NCBI GenBank assembly: GCA_030348385.1
Contig: JAUCFP010000006.1
Location: 4,677,501 to 4,741,500 of the forward strand
Reading direction: 5' to 3'
DNA length: 64,000 bases
From: Cytobacillus sp. NJ13
Lineage (GTDB): Bacteria; Bacillota; Bacilli; Bacillales; Cytobacillaceae
Both the position numbers and the translations under genes were made by a program. Position 1 is the first letter of the stretch. The number at the start of each line of letters is the position of its first letter. Below, one piece after another: positions 26,679-35,068 of this stretch. The notes beneath the pieces were generated by a model. That model did no database searches. It saw nothing but the letters and a program-made list of their open reading frames with translations, and was not told where the DNA came from.

Positions 26679-28262
26679 ATGTATGCCGACGTTTTGATTA
26701 TTGGAAGCGGGGTAGCCGCTTTGCAGTTGGCAAAGAAGCTGCGCCAGGACTTGAATGTGATTGTTCTCACAAAGTCAACTGTTAAAAATGGAAACTCATA
26801 TATGGCGCAGGGCGGTATTGCGGCTGCCCTGGGAATAAATGATCACCCATCCAAGCACTACATGGATACACTCGAAGCAGGAAGGTTTCATAATGATTCT
26901 GAGGCAGTGCTGGCCCTGACCAGTGAAGCACCCTCCCTGATAAAAGAGCTTATTCAAGAGGGATGCCCGTTTGATATGGATTCTGAAGGAGCAATTGCGT
27001 TAGGCATAGAAGGGGCTCATTCAGAAAACAGAATTGTACATGGAGGCGGGGACAGCACTGGAAAAACAGTCATTGATTTTATGCTGTCAAAGAAAAATCA
27101 AAACGTTCGAATCAAGGAAAATGTTCTCGTGCTTGAATTGCTGATAAATGACACGGACGGCAGTTGTATAGGGGTAAAAGGAAAAGATGCCAATGGTGTA
27201 ATTCATCGATTTTTTTCATCTCATGTTGTGCTTGCAACAGGGGGCTGCGGCCAGCTATATGAATATACATCCAATGCCGATACCGTAACAGGAGATGGAA
27301 TTGCCTTAGCGTACAGAGCAGGTGCGGAAATAGCTGATATGGAGTTCATCCAATTTCATCCCACGCTTCTCTATAAAGACGGTAAAGCATTGGGGCTAAT
27401 CTCTGAAGCTGTCAGGGGAGAGGGCGGCCGGCTCATTACAGAAGACGGGAAACCAGTAATGGCAGGACTTCATCCACAGGGAGATTTAGCGCCAAGACAT
27501 GTTGTATCACAGGCAATTTTTCATTCTCTTGAGGAAGGAAAAGCCGTGTTCCTGGATATCTCCACAATCGAAAACTTTAAATCCAGGTTTCCGACGATAA
27601 CAAAAATCTGTGAACAAAACGGAGTAGATTTAAGCATTGGGAAAATTCCAGTTTCACCCGGAAGCCACTTTTTAATGGGAGGAATTAAAACTGACTTAAT
27701 GGGCCGCACCAGCATTCCTGGCCTGTATGCGATAGGTGAAGCTGCATGCACAGGCATACATGGCGCTAACCGGCTTGCAAGCAATTCCCTTCTGGAAGGT
27801 TTATATTTGGGCAAAAGACTTGCGGAATGGCTTAATGAACAGCCGCCAAGTGGACCTGCTAAAGGACTGACATTTCCCGAGACAGAATTCAGATGTCTAT
27901 TCAAAGAAAGGTTGCCTTCAATTGAAGAAATAAAAATGAGAATGATGAAAAATGCAGGGATTATCAAAACAAAAGAAGGGCTTTTAGATCAGCTTGCCTG
28001 GCTTAAAGGCTGCAAAATTGAAGAATGGATGAAAGCAGAACTTGATGATCTTTCAATAGAGGAAGTAACACGGGCTTTCATGCTTATTTCAGCTTATCTG
28101 ATAACAGATTCTGCATTAAGGAGGACAGAGAGCCGGGGTGGTCATTGCCGGCAGGATTATCCTTTCGAAAGTCATGAATGGCTTGGAAAAAGAATTATTC
28201 AATCCCGAAAATCTGAAAAGGATGGTAAAAATGAACAAATTAAAGCTGCGATTGCAACTTGA
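26679..28262 (+). CDS. nadB: L-aspartate oxidase
   Basis: A 527-residue flavoprotein making iminoaspartate, first step of de novo NAD synthesis. The FAD-binding I-I-G-S-G-V-A-A-L is at the N-terminus. M-A-Q-G-G-I-A-A, H-S-E-N-R-I-V-H and the C-terminal R-T-E-S-R-G-G-H-C-R-Q-D-Y-P motif are present. ATG 26679 follows ACAGGAGGT. Its 3' end overlaps nadC by 32 bases. Confidence 0.96.
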   Translation: MYADVLIIGSGVAALQLAKKLRQDLNVIVLTKSTVKNGNSYMAQGGIAAALGINDHPSKHYMDTLEAGRFHNDSEAVLALTSEAPSLIKELIQEGCPFDMDSEGAIALGIEGAHSENRIVHGGGDSTGKTVIDFMLSKKNQNVRIKENVLVLELLINDTDGSCIGVKGKDANGVIHRFFSSHVVLATGGCGQLYEYTSNADTVTGDGIALAYRAGAEIADMEFIQFHPTLLYKDGKALGLISEAVRGEGGRLITEDGKPVMAGLHPQGDLAPRHVVSQAIFHSLEEGKAVFLDISTIENFKSRFPTITKICEQNGVDLSIGKIPVSPGSHFLMGGIKTDLMGRTSIPGLYAIGEAACTGIHGANRLASNSLLEGLYLGKRLAEWLNEQPPSGPAKGLTFPETEFRCLFKERLPSIEEIKMRMMKNAGIIKTKEGLLDQLAWLKGCKIEEWMKAELDDLSIEEVTRAFMLISAYLITDSALRRTESRGGHCRQDYPFESHEWLGKRIIQSRKSEKDGKNEQIKAAIAT

Positions 28263-29067
28263 ACAGTTTTTTCTCGAGGATATCGGTGACCGCGACCTGA
28301 CAAGCGGACTTATTTTTGGAGAGGATCAGACTGGAAAGGTCGTTTTCCTGGCAAAGGACAATGGCATTTTTTGCGGAGAAGAAATAATCAGGTCAGGGTA
28401 TAAAGTGCTGAATCCAGAGGCTGAAGTCAATATAAAAGTAAAGGATGGAGAATGGATTGAGAAAGGTCAAGTCCTTGCTGAAGCCACAGGGCCTGTATCC
28501 GATTTATTAAAAGGAGAAAGAGTGATCTTAAATCTGCTTCAAAGAATGAGCGGAATTGCAACAAAAACAAGTGAGGCTGTCCGGGTCTTAAATAGTTCTC
28601 ATACGAAAATCTGTGATACAAGAAAAACTACACCTGGCCTTAGAATGCTAGAAAAATATGCAGTCAGGTGCGGAGGGGGATTTAATCATCGATATGGCCT
28701 CTATGATGCAGTCATGATTAAAGATAACCATATTTCTTTTGCAGGCTCAATTTCGAAAGCTGTGGAAGAAGTGCAGTCAAAAATTGGGCATATGGTAAAA
28801 GTTGAAGTTGAAACGGAAACAAAAGAACAGGTCTTTGAAGCAGTTGAAGCAGGTGCAGATGTAATCATGTTTGACAACAGAAGCCCTGAAGAGATTAAAG
28901 AGTGGATCAGCATTGTGCCGAATGGGATTCTGACAGAAGCTTCCGGAGGAATTACATTGGATAACCTGTCAGCTTACAGCGATACAGGGGTTGATTTTAT
29001 TTCACTGGGTTTTCTTACACATTCTGTGAAATCGCTTGATATAAGTGTGAAGGTTACTGTTGAATAA
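28231..29067 (+). CDS. nadC: Quinolinate phosphoribosyltransferase
   Basis: A 278-residue enzyme converting quinolinate and PRPP to nicotinate mononucleotide. ATG 28231 is chosen because AAGGATGG precedes it and it yields the usual N-terminus (M-N-K-L-K-L...L-E-D-I-G-D-R-D-L-T-S). Active-site segments include D-T-R-K-T-T-P-G-L-R and K-Y-A-V-R-C-G-G-G-F-N-H-R. It overlaps nadB, indicating coupled translation. Confidence 0.96.
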   Translation: MNKLKLRLQLEQFFLEDIGDRDLTSGLIFGEDQTGKVVFLAKDNGIFCGEEIIRSGYKVLNPEAEVNIKVKDGEWIEKGQVLAEATGPVSDLLKGERVILNLLQRMSGIATKTSEAVRVLNSSHTKICDTRKTTPGLRMLEKYAVRCGGGFNHRYGLYDAVMIKDNHISFAGSISKAVEEVQSKIGHMVKVEVETETKEQVFEAVEAGADVIMFDNRSPEEIKEWISIVPNGILTEASGGITLDNLSAYSDTGVDFISLGFLTHSVKSLDISVKVTVE

Positions 29068-29255
29068 GAAAAGCGGAAGCGCCTTGCCCACGAAGGAACG
29101 CAGACTAAGAACGCCACGTCCTGTGGCAACGTCTGCATGACCCCCATCCTGGGGGCCTCATCTCGAGGGGGTAGGCGCTCCTCCTAAAAGCTAGCGCTTT
29201 TAGTCGTGCGATGATAAAGCTGTCGAAGCATTCCTTGTGGAGCTAGACAGTTATA
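29068..29255 (+). repeat. Structured interspersed repeat between nadC and nadA
   Basis: About 190 nt of GC-rich sequence unlike its neighbours. It begins right at the nadC stop. AGCGCCT near the left end is matched by AGGCGCT inside. Short perfect stems follow one another (GCCAC/GTGGC, CCCC/GGGG, AAAAGC/GCTTTT, CTGTC/GACAG). The opening AAGCGGAAGCGCC resembles multicopy repeats known from Bacillus-group genomes. It has no coding frame. Multicopy status cannot be shown from one window. Confidence 0.7.
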
Positions 29256-29318
29256 GACGTTCAAAGATATAAAGTTCTAAAAAAATATATGCATTATTGG
29301 CAAAGGGGTATGGAGGAA

Positions 29319-30425
29319 ATGAATATTTTTCAGACAGCAGAAAAACAAACAACTATTCTTCCGGAAAAATATCGAATGATGACTGTAAAGGAACTGGAGG
29401 ATCGAGCAAGAGAGATAAAAGATAAGCTTGGGAACAAGCTGTTCATTCCGGGTCATCATTATCAGAAGGATGAGGTCATCCAGTTTGCGGACGCTACTGG
29501 TGATTCACTAAAGCTTGCCCAGCTTTCACAGGAAAATTCAGAGGCAGAATATATTGTGTTTTGCGGAGTTCACTTTATGGCTGAAACGGCTGATATCTTA
29601 ACAGATTCCCATCAAAAAGTGGTATTGCCTGATATGCGCGCAGGCTGCTCCATGGCCGATATGGCTGATATCAGCCAAACAGAAAGAGCCTGGACGAAGC
29701 TGCAGAATGTGTTTGGCAATACAATGCTTCCTTTAACATACGTAAACTCTACTGCGGCCATCAAGGCTTTTGTAGGCCGTCATGGGGGAGCAACAGTTAC
29801 TTCTTCGAATGCTGAAAAAATGGTAAGCTGGGCGTTTGAGCAGAAGCCGAGAATTGTATTTCTGCCTGACCAGCATCTTGGAAGAAATACGGCTTATAAC
29901 CTCGGAATTGGGCTTGAGGAAATGGCTGTATGGAACCCCATTACGGATCAGCTGGAATATGAAGGGCCGCTTGAGGACATTAAAGTAATTCTTTGGAAAG
30001 GCCATTGTTCTGTTCATGAAAACTTTACTGTTGAAAATGTCAAAGAAGTTCGGGAACAATATCCGGCAATGAAGATCATTGTCCATCCGGAATGCAGAAG
30101 GGAAGTTGTGGAATTTTCCGATATGGCAGGGTCGACCAATTATATAATAGATGCAATTGAACATTCAGAACCTGGATCTGCATGGGCGATCGGTACAGAG
30201 ATGAATCTGGTTAAAAGGATTATCACCCAGCATCCAGATAAAAAAATCATCTCACTTAACCCTCATATGTGTCCCTGCCTGACCATGAACAGGATCGATT
30301 TGCCGCACCTTGTTTGGTGTCTTGAAGCAATCGTGCAGGGCGAAAGCCAGAATCTAATTCAGGTTGAAGAACAAACAGCAGCATTTGCTAAATTGGCATT
30401 AGATAGGATGCTCGAACGTCCATGA
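29319..30425 (+). CDS. nadA: Quinolinate synthase A
   Basis: A 368-residue [4Fe-4S] enzyme condensing iminoaspartate with dihydroxyacetone phosphate to quinolinate. Cluster-ligand cysteine motifs include F-C-G-V-H-F, G-C-S-M-A-D and [16 protein letters not shown] is near the N-terminus. ATG 29319 matches the family start and the B. subtilis length; an in-frame ATG at 29289 lacks an SD. GGAGG immediately precedes. Separation from nadC by a structured repeat is unusual for this operon. Confidence 0.95.
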   Translation: MNIFQTAEKQTTILPEKYRMMTVKELEDRAREIKDKLGNKLFIPGHHYQKDEVIQFADATGDSLKLAQLSQENSEAEYIVFCGVHFMAETADILTDSHQKVVLPDMRAGCSMADMADISQTERAWTKLQNVFGNTMLPLTYVNSTAAIKAFVGRHGGATVTSSNAEKMVSWAFEQKPRIVFLPDQHLGRNTAYNLGIGLEEMAVWNPITDQLEYEGPLEDIKVILWKGHCSVHENFTVENVKEVREQYPAMKIIVHPECRREVVEFSDMAGSTNYIIDAIEHSEPGSAWAIGTEMNLVKRIITQHPDKKIISLNPHMCPCLTMNRIDLPHLVWCLEAIVQGESQNLIQVEEQTAAFAKLALDRMLERP

Positions 30426-30796
30426 GCGTTTGCATAAGGTTTGCCGTTCATTAAACCAGAGGAAATTAACGCGCGGCATTCAGAAACACCCTGCGTAAAC
30501 TAAGGCTAATAAAAAAATTCTCCCCGCCGGGAGGATTTTTTTATTGCCTTGCTGCCCTTTGCTGTTACTAGGATTAGAAGAAACGTTGATTCATAATTCC
30601 TGGAAAGAATGCATATCTTTTTGTGTAGATTGTTAGCAATTTGCCCATTCCTTCATACACTATATGGACTCATCGCGATTAACGGGCACTAATCTGCACC
30701 TTTTAAATAAATGGATGAAATGCCCGTAAATGCCCGATTGGTTCTACTAACCATCACTGATGGAAGTATCACCTTACGCATAGGAGGGAATTCAGA
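30426..30796 (+). other. Intergenic region between nadA and safA
   Basis: It holds the nadA terminator (30513-30542). Further on, ACGGGCA (about 30679) pairs with TGCCCGT (about 30721) and is followed by a second TGCCCG. A mother-cell promoter for safA should lie here, but I cannot assign its boxes with confidence. Confidence 0.4.
30513..30542 (+). terminator. Terminator after nadA
   Basis: CTCCC (30520-30524) pairs with GGGAG (30529-30533) over a 4-nt loop, followed by seven T residues. Confidence 0.85.
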
Positions 30797-33076
30797 GTGA
30801 AAATCCATATCGTACAGAAAGGGGATACTCTTTGGAAGATTGCCAAAAAGTACGGCGTGAATTTTGAAGAGCTGAAAAAGATGAATACACAGCTCAGCAA
30901 CCCTGATATGATTATGCCCGGTATGAAAATAAAAGTTCCTGCTAGCGGGGGCTCAATAAAAAAAGAGGCTCCTATTGGAGGAAAACCGGAAGCAAAAATA
31001 AATTTGGGTGCCAAAAAGGAAATGCCAAAAGCAGAACACCCTTTTGCCAAAGAGAAACCTATTACCATGCCGTCAGCTGAAGCACCTAAGGAGAAGCCGG
31101 TAAAAGAAGCACCGAAAAAGGAAATGCCAAAAGTAACGGCGCCAAAGGTTGAAATTCCGAAAGAAGTGCCTAAGCCTGCACCAAAAGAAGTTCCCAAAAA
31201 ACCTTATACGCCAAAAATGCCAAAGCCTATTATGCCTGAAATTGATATAAATAATTATTTTATGATGAATATTCAGCAGCCGGCTCCTCAGCAAAAGCCG
31301 CTTCCAGCAAAAGAGGTTAAACCGCAGCAGCAAAAGCCGCTTCCAGCAAAAGAGGTTAAACCGCAGGAGCAAAAACCGCTTCCGGCTAAAGAGGTTAAAG
31401 CGAAGGAAAAACCATTGAAGCCTGCAGAAACAAAACCACAGCAAAAACCACTGCCTATATCAGAATCCAAGCCACAGCCCCAGCTCCCGCCTAAACCAGT
31501 CAATATCCTTCCGCAGGTAAAGCCGGCTTCGAATCAAGAAAGTCCTGAATCGCCGGAAAGCGAATCATCTTTATATGCACATCAAGGAGGTCAATATCAG
31601 CCAATGTTTCCTTTTAACCCATGTTACCCGCAAATGCCTTATCCTCAAGTACAAGGAGCGATGATGCCGCAGATGCCACACCAGATGCCACAGGTGCAGG
31701 GAGCGATGATGCCGCAGATGCCGCACCAGATGCCACTGGTGCAGGGAGCAATGATGCCGCAGATGCCGCACCAAATGCCGCAGGTGCAGGGAGCAATGAT
31801 GCCGCAGATGCCGCACCAAATGCCACAGGTGCAGGGAGCGATGATGCCGCAGATGCCGCACCAAATGCCGCAGGTGCAGGGAGCGATGATGCCGCAGATG
31901 CCACACCAAGTGCAGGGAGCAATGATGCCCGAGCATCAATTGCCTCATATGGGTATGATGGCTGGAGTTGAAAGTCCGGATTATGATGAATCTTCGCCTT
32001 TCATGCCAATGGCTCAAATGCCGTCGGGTGTGATGGGGGCGGAAGATATGGGACAGCAGATGCCGCATCAAGTGCAAGGGGCGATGATGCCGCAGATGCC
32101 GCAAATGCCGCAAATGCCACAAATGCCACAGATGCCGCAGGTGCAGGGAGCAATGATGCCACAAATGCCACAGATGCCGCAGGTGCAGGGAGCAATGATG
32201 CCACAAATGCCACAGATGCCGCAGGTGCAGGGAGCAATGATGCCACAAATGCCACATCAGATGCCGCAGGTGCAGGGAGCAATGATGCCACAAATGCCGC
32301 ACCAAATGCCGCAGGTGCAGGGAGCGATGATGCCGCAGATGCCGCATCAAATGCCATCGGGTGTGATGGGCGCCGAAGATATGGGAATGCAAATGCCGCA
32401 TCAAATGCCATCAGGTGTAATGGGTGCAGAAGACATGGGAATGCAAATGCCGCATCAAGTGCAAGGGGCCATGATGCCACAAATGCCGCATCAGATGCCA
32501 TCAGGTGTAATGGGTGCAGAAGACATGGGAATGCAAATGCCGCATCAAGTGCAAGGGGCCATGATGCCACAAATGCCGCATCAGATGCCATCAGGTGTAA
32601 TGGGTGCAGAAGACATGGGAATGCAAATGCCACATCAGATGCCGCAGGTGCAGGGCATGGAAGAATCTCCGGGTATGTCCCAAAAGCCATTAATGCCTGG
32701 ATCGGTGATGGGTGCTTCCAATGATTGCGGATGTGGAGGACCACAATTTGCTCCAGGCCCAGGACCAGGCTTTGGCCCGGGACCAGGCTTTGGCCCGGGA
32801 CCAGGCTTTGGCCCGGGACCAGGCTTTGGCCCGGGACCAGGCTTTGGCCCGGGACCAGGCTTTGGCCCGGGACCAGGCTTTGGCCCAGGACCAGGCTTTG
32901 GCCCAGGACCAGGCTTTGGCCCGGGACCAGGATTTGGTCCAGGACCAGGCTTTGGCCCGGGACCAGGCTTTGGCCCAGGACCAGGCTTTGGCCCAGGACC
33001 GGGCTTTGGCCCAATGGGCGGAGAGGCATTTGGAATGCCTAGAAATTTTGACGAAAGCAGTGAATACGACGGTTAA
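30797..33076 (+). CDS. safA: SafA-like spore coat morphogenetic protein with large repeats
   Basis: A 759-residue protein beginning with a LysM domain (residues 1-47: H-I-V-Q-K-G-D-T-L-W-K-I-A). A Lys/Pro/Glu-rich linker follows (50-250), including three K-P-L-P-A-K-E-V-K repeats. Residues about 275-640 are dominated by Met/Gln/Pro repeats (M-P-Q-V-Q-G-A-M-M-P-Q-M-P-H-Q) mixed with P-S-G-V-M-G-A-E-D-M-G units. The tail is about 14 copies of G-F-G-P-G-P. Position between nadA and coxA is that of B. subtilis safA, which organises the inner coat with SpoVID. At 759 residues it is about twice the 387 of B. subtilis SafA; the repeats account for this. GTG/ATG-type start follows ATAGGAGGGAATTCA. 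Confidence 0.88.
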   Translation: MKIHIVQKGDTLWKIAKKYGVNFEELKKMNTQLSNPDMIMPGMKIKVPASGGSIKKEAPIGGKPEAKINLGAKKEMPKAEHPFAKEKPITMPSAEAPKEKPVKEAPKKEMPKVTAPKVEIPKEVPKPAPKEVPKKPYTPKMPKPIMPEIDINNYFMMNIQQPAPQQKPLPAKEVKPQQQKPLPAKEVKPQEQKPLPAKEVKAKEKPLKPAETKPQQKPLPISESKPQPQLPPKPVNILPQVKPASNQESPESPESESSLYAHQGGQYQPMFPFNPCYPQMPYPQVQGAMMPQMPHQMPQVQGAMMPQMPHQMPLVQGAMMPQMPHQMPQVQGAMMPQMPHQMPQVQGAMMPQMPHQMPQVQGAMMPQMPHQVQGAMMPEHQLPHMGMMAGVESPDYDESSPFMPMAQMPSGVMGAEDMGQQMPHQVQGAMMPQMPQMPQMPQMPQMPQVQGAMMPQMPQMPQVQGAMMPQMPQMPQVQGAMMPQMPHQMPQVQGAMMPQMPHQMPQVQGAMMPQMPHQMPSGVMGAEDMGMQMPHQMPSGVMGAEDMGMQMPHQVQGAMMPQMPHQMPSGVMGAEDMGMQMPHQVQGAMMPQMPHQMPSGVMGAEDMGMQMPHQMPQVQGMEESPGMSQKPLMPGSVMGASNDCGCGGPQFAPGPGPGFGPGPGFGPGPGFGPGPGFGPGPGFGPGPGFGPGPGFGPGPGFGPGPGFGPGPGFGPGPGFGPGPGFGPGPGFGPGPGFGPMGGEAFGMPRNFDESSEYDG
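31630..32660 (+). repeat. Met/Gln/Pro-coding degenerate tandem repeats inside safA
   Basis: Units of roughly 45 nt built from ATGCCGCAGATGCCGCACCAG and CAGGTGCAGGGAGCGATG recur many times, with silent C/G/A changes at third positions. Later copies alternate with a unit encoding P-S-G-V-M-G-A-E-D-M-G. Block 32431-32620 contains near-identical copies, indicating recent duplication. Confidence 0.9.
32757..33012 (+). repeat. 18-bp tandem repeat array encoding GFGPGP in safA
   Basis: About 14 copies of GGACCAGGCTTTGGCCCG lie head to tail, varying mainly at the last two bases. The unit has no stop codon in any forward frame, so alternative frames stay open across the array. Confidence 0.95.
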
Positions 33077-34052
33077 TAATGGAGGAGACGATTTAGTTCA
33101 AAATCGTCTCCTCTCCTATTTGCAAGATCAGCTGCCCTTTAAAATTGAAGAATTAAAGCAGATCAGAAAAAAGGTTTTTCTATTGAGGACGCAGGAACGG
33201 ATCTTTATTTTGAAAGGATTTTCAACCTATCACCGGCTAAAGCTTCAGGAGGCATTCACTTCATCATTAATGAATGAGGGATTTGCAAAGACATATATTT
33301 TTTACGAGGTTGCCAAAGAACCGCCTTTGTTTTTTGACAGGACTTATTATGGCTGTATGGAGTACATCCCGCCTTCGGAAGAAGTGTTCACCTATTTTTT
33401 GAAGAGCGATCGTTTGGAAGGGCTGAATTTGCTGAAGAATTACCACGATACTACAGAGAAGTTGGTAAGCCGTTACCAGACGGTTGTGCCGGCATATCGG
33501 CAGGCAGACAAGTGGAGAGAAAGAGCGACCCTTTTCCTTAATAATCTCCCTGTAATAAGATATTTTGTCCAAAAAGAAATTATTAATGAATTATTAGCCT
33601 GGGCAGATTGGTCCTTAAAAGGCATTGAAGAGGAAGACTGGCTTTTTCAATCCGGGAGGAAGGTTATTCTGCACGGTGATGTAGCACATCATAATTTTCT
33701 CAGAGCAAAGGATCAATCTTTATATTTGCTTGATTTTGACCTGATAGCGATAGGTACTCCTCATTCCGATTACTTGCAGTATGCAAATCGCATCCTCCCT
33801 TTTATGAAATGGTCATTTGACGATTTGGGAAAATATCCAATCTTTAAATCCAATCTTGAAGAAAAGGGCTTTCTTCATGCATTGGCATTTCCAACTGATA
33901 TATTTAGGGAATGGAATCGTGTAATAAGGGATAGAACATATCTTGATTCTGTAAAGATTCGTCCTGTTTTGGATTTAACTGTAGGTCAGTTTGCTGAGAG
34001 ACAGCGTTTTATTAAAGCTCTTAAATATGCAGCCAATGAGATAAACAAATAA
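33060..34052 (+). CDS. CotS-family spore coat kinase-like protein
   Basis: A protein of about 310-330 residues with an aminoglycoside-phosphotransferase/CotS fold. The catalytic loop H-G-D-V-A-H-H-N-F is intact and is followed by L-L-D-F-D-L-I, so unlike YsxE it could be an active kinase. The start is uncertain. GTG 33060 (used here) overlaps safA by 17 nt, while TTG 33120 lies after a hairpin. A strong GGAGGAG at about 33082 is followed by no standard in-frame start at normal spacing. Location between safA and coxA suggests a role in coat assembly; B. subtilis has no gene here. Confidence 0.8.
   Translation: MNTTVNNGGDDLVQNRLLSYLQDQLPFKIEELKQIRKKVFLLRTQERIFILKGFSTYHRLKLQEAFTSSLMNEGFAKTYIFYEVAKEPPLFFDRTYYGCMEYIPPSEEVFTYFLKSDRLEGLNLLKNYHDTTEKLVSRYQTVVPAYRQADKWRERATLFLNNLPVIRYFVQKEIINELLAWADWSLKGIEEEDWLFQSGRKVILHGDVAHHNFLRAKDQSLYLLDFDLIAIGTPHSDYLQYANRILPFMKWSFDDLGKYPIFKSNLEEKGFLHALAFPTDIFREWNRVIRDRTYLDSVKIRPVLDLTVGQFAERQRFIKALKYAANEINK
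33081..33114 (+). terminator. 13-bp hairpin just after safA
   Basis: GAGGAGACGATTT pairs perfectly with AAATCGTCTCCTC over a loop of about six bases. Only a weak pyrimidine tract follows. It may partly terminate the safA transcript, stabilise its 3' end, or mask the GGAGGAG site of the kinase gene. Confidence 0.55.
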
Positions 34053-34090
34053 TGTACAAAAAAATTGGACGTAAATGGACAGAATGAAAG

Positions 34091-34160
34091 CCTCCTTTCG
34101 CTCACAAGCTAAGAAAGAGCAGAAATGCTCAGGGCTTGTAATATTAGCGAGGGGGTTTTT
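34091..34160 (+). promoter_or_regulatory. Nested hairpin covering the coxA ribosome binding site
   Basis: Three nested stems can form: CGCT/AGCG (34099-34102 with 34146-34149), ACAAGC/GCTTGT (34104-34109 with 34134-34139) and GAGC/GCTC (34117-34120 with 34127-34130). The outer arm includes GAGGGGG, the coxA SD, and ends in TTTTT, so it looks both like a terminator and an SD-masking structure. Confidence 0.5.
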
Positions 34161-34163
34161 CGC

Positions 34164-34907
34164 TTGCACAAGAAATTAATTGCAGTGCCGATGGCTGCCA
34201 TCATGACGATGGGATTGGCAGGATGCGGAACGAATGAAGATGCATCTGTTGATCGAAAAAATGAAATTGGTCAGCCCATGGGGTATTATTCAAATGAAAA
34301 TCACGGAAACCGCGGTGGAAATGTCCGGGTTGAAGATGGTACAGATAATGATGGGCCCCTGACAGAAATGATGGATCATACTCTGGGCGGAGAGGGAAAA
34401 AATAACGGCTACAACCGAGTGGACAATAATGCAAGAAGAGTCAGAAATGAAAACACCGGAAACCCTACTGTTCCTCTTGCAGACAGGGATAGCAACTTTT
34501 TCCGGAGAGATAATCGTTTTAGCCATAGCGATGCAAATTATCATGGGCATCTCGATGACAATACACGACAAGCCAAAAATTCTTATTATCAGGCTTATGA
34601 AGGTGAGCTTGCTGAAAAAATTGGCAACGTTGCAGCTGCTGTTCCAAACGTTGAAGATGTCAGGTCTGTTACTTATGGAAGCGATGTTTTGATTGCTGTA
34701 GATTTGAATGATTACGATAAGGAAGAACAGACGAAAGAAGCGATTCATGAAGCTGTTCAGCCATATTTGCGCGGAAGATCTGCCACGGTGGTAACTGATG
34801 AAGGAACGTTTAGCCGTTTAAGAAACATTGATAACAATCTTCGTGATGGCGGCCCGCGAGAGCAAATTGATTGGGATTTAAAAAGTTTATTCCGCAGGGA
34901 AAATTAA
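34164..34907 (+). CDS. coxA: CoxA-like sporulation lipoprotein (YhcN/YlaJ family)
   Basis: A 247-residue lipoprotein. Starting at TTG 34164, a short signal peptide ends in the lipobox L-A-G-C near residue 18. The mature part is Asn/Asp/Arg-rich and carries a YhcN/YlaJ domain in its C-terminal half (D-V-L-I-A-V-D-L-N, V-Q-P-Y-L-R-G). B. subtilis coxA, a cortex-associated protein of this family, follows safA. The upstream in-frame ATG 34125 would spoil the signal peptide and has no SD, whereas GAGGGGG precedes the TTG. Confidence 0.85.
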   Translation: MHKKLIAVPMAAIMTMGLAGCGTNEDASVDRKNEIGQPMGYYSNENHGNRGGNVRVEDGTDNDGPLTEMMDHTLGGEGKNNGYNRVDNNARRVRNENTGNPTVPLADRDSNFFRRDNRFSHSDANYHGHLDDNTRQAKNSYYQAYEGELAEKIGNVAAAVPNVEDVRSVTYGSDVLIAVDLNDYDKEEQTKEAIHEAVQPYLRGRSATVVTDEGTFSRLRNIDNNLRDGGPREQIDWDLKSLFRREN

Positions 34908-34920
34908 AGGTTTAGCAAAG

Positions 34921-34952
34921 AGGGCAAAGCTTTTGGGCTTTGCCCCTTTTTA
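34921..34952 (+). terminator. Terminator after coxA
   Basis: GGGCAAAGC (34922-34930) pairs with GCTTTGCCC (34937-34945) and is followed by T residues. Confidence 0.9.
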
Positions 34953-35068
34953 CATATTAATTATTTCAGGATAAACATGAAAATATTGGTCACACTAATC
35001 ATAAAGATCTGGGAAAACAGGCTCAGGCGGATACTGCAGAAGTTACTACTTAATCGAGGTGATCGATC

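Noticed and set aside
31571..32404. A long minus-strand frame rich in His, Leu and Arg opposite safA
   Set aside because: It is the complement of the Met/Gln/Pro repeat DNA; its composition is a direct mirror of the repeat and it has no plausible SD or domain.
31630..33012. Regularly repeated DNA that might be mistaken for a CRISPR array
   Set aside because: Repeats are in frame within safA, abut without unique spacers and have no cas genes nearby.
32001..33029. Long minus-strand frame rich in Ala, Leu and Pro opposite the safA array
   Set aside because: The tandem repeat lengths are multiples of three and lack stops, so antisense frames stay open by chance; no homologous domain is visible.
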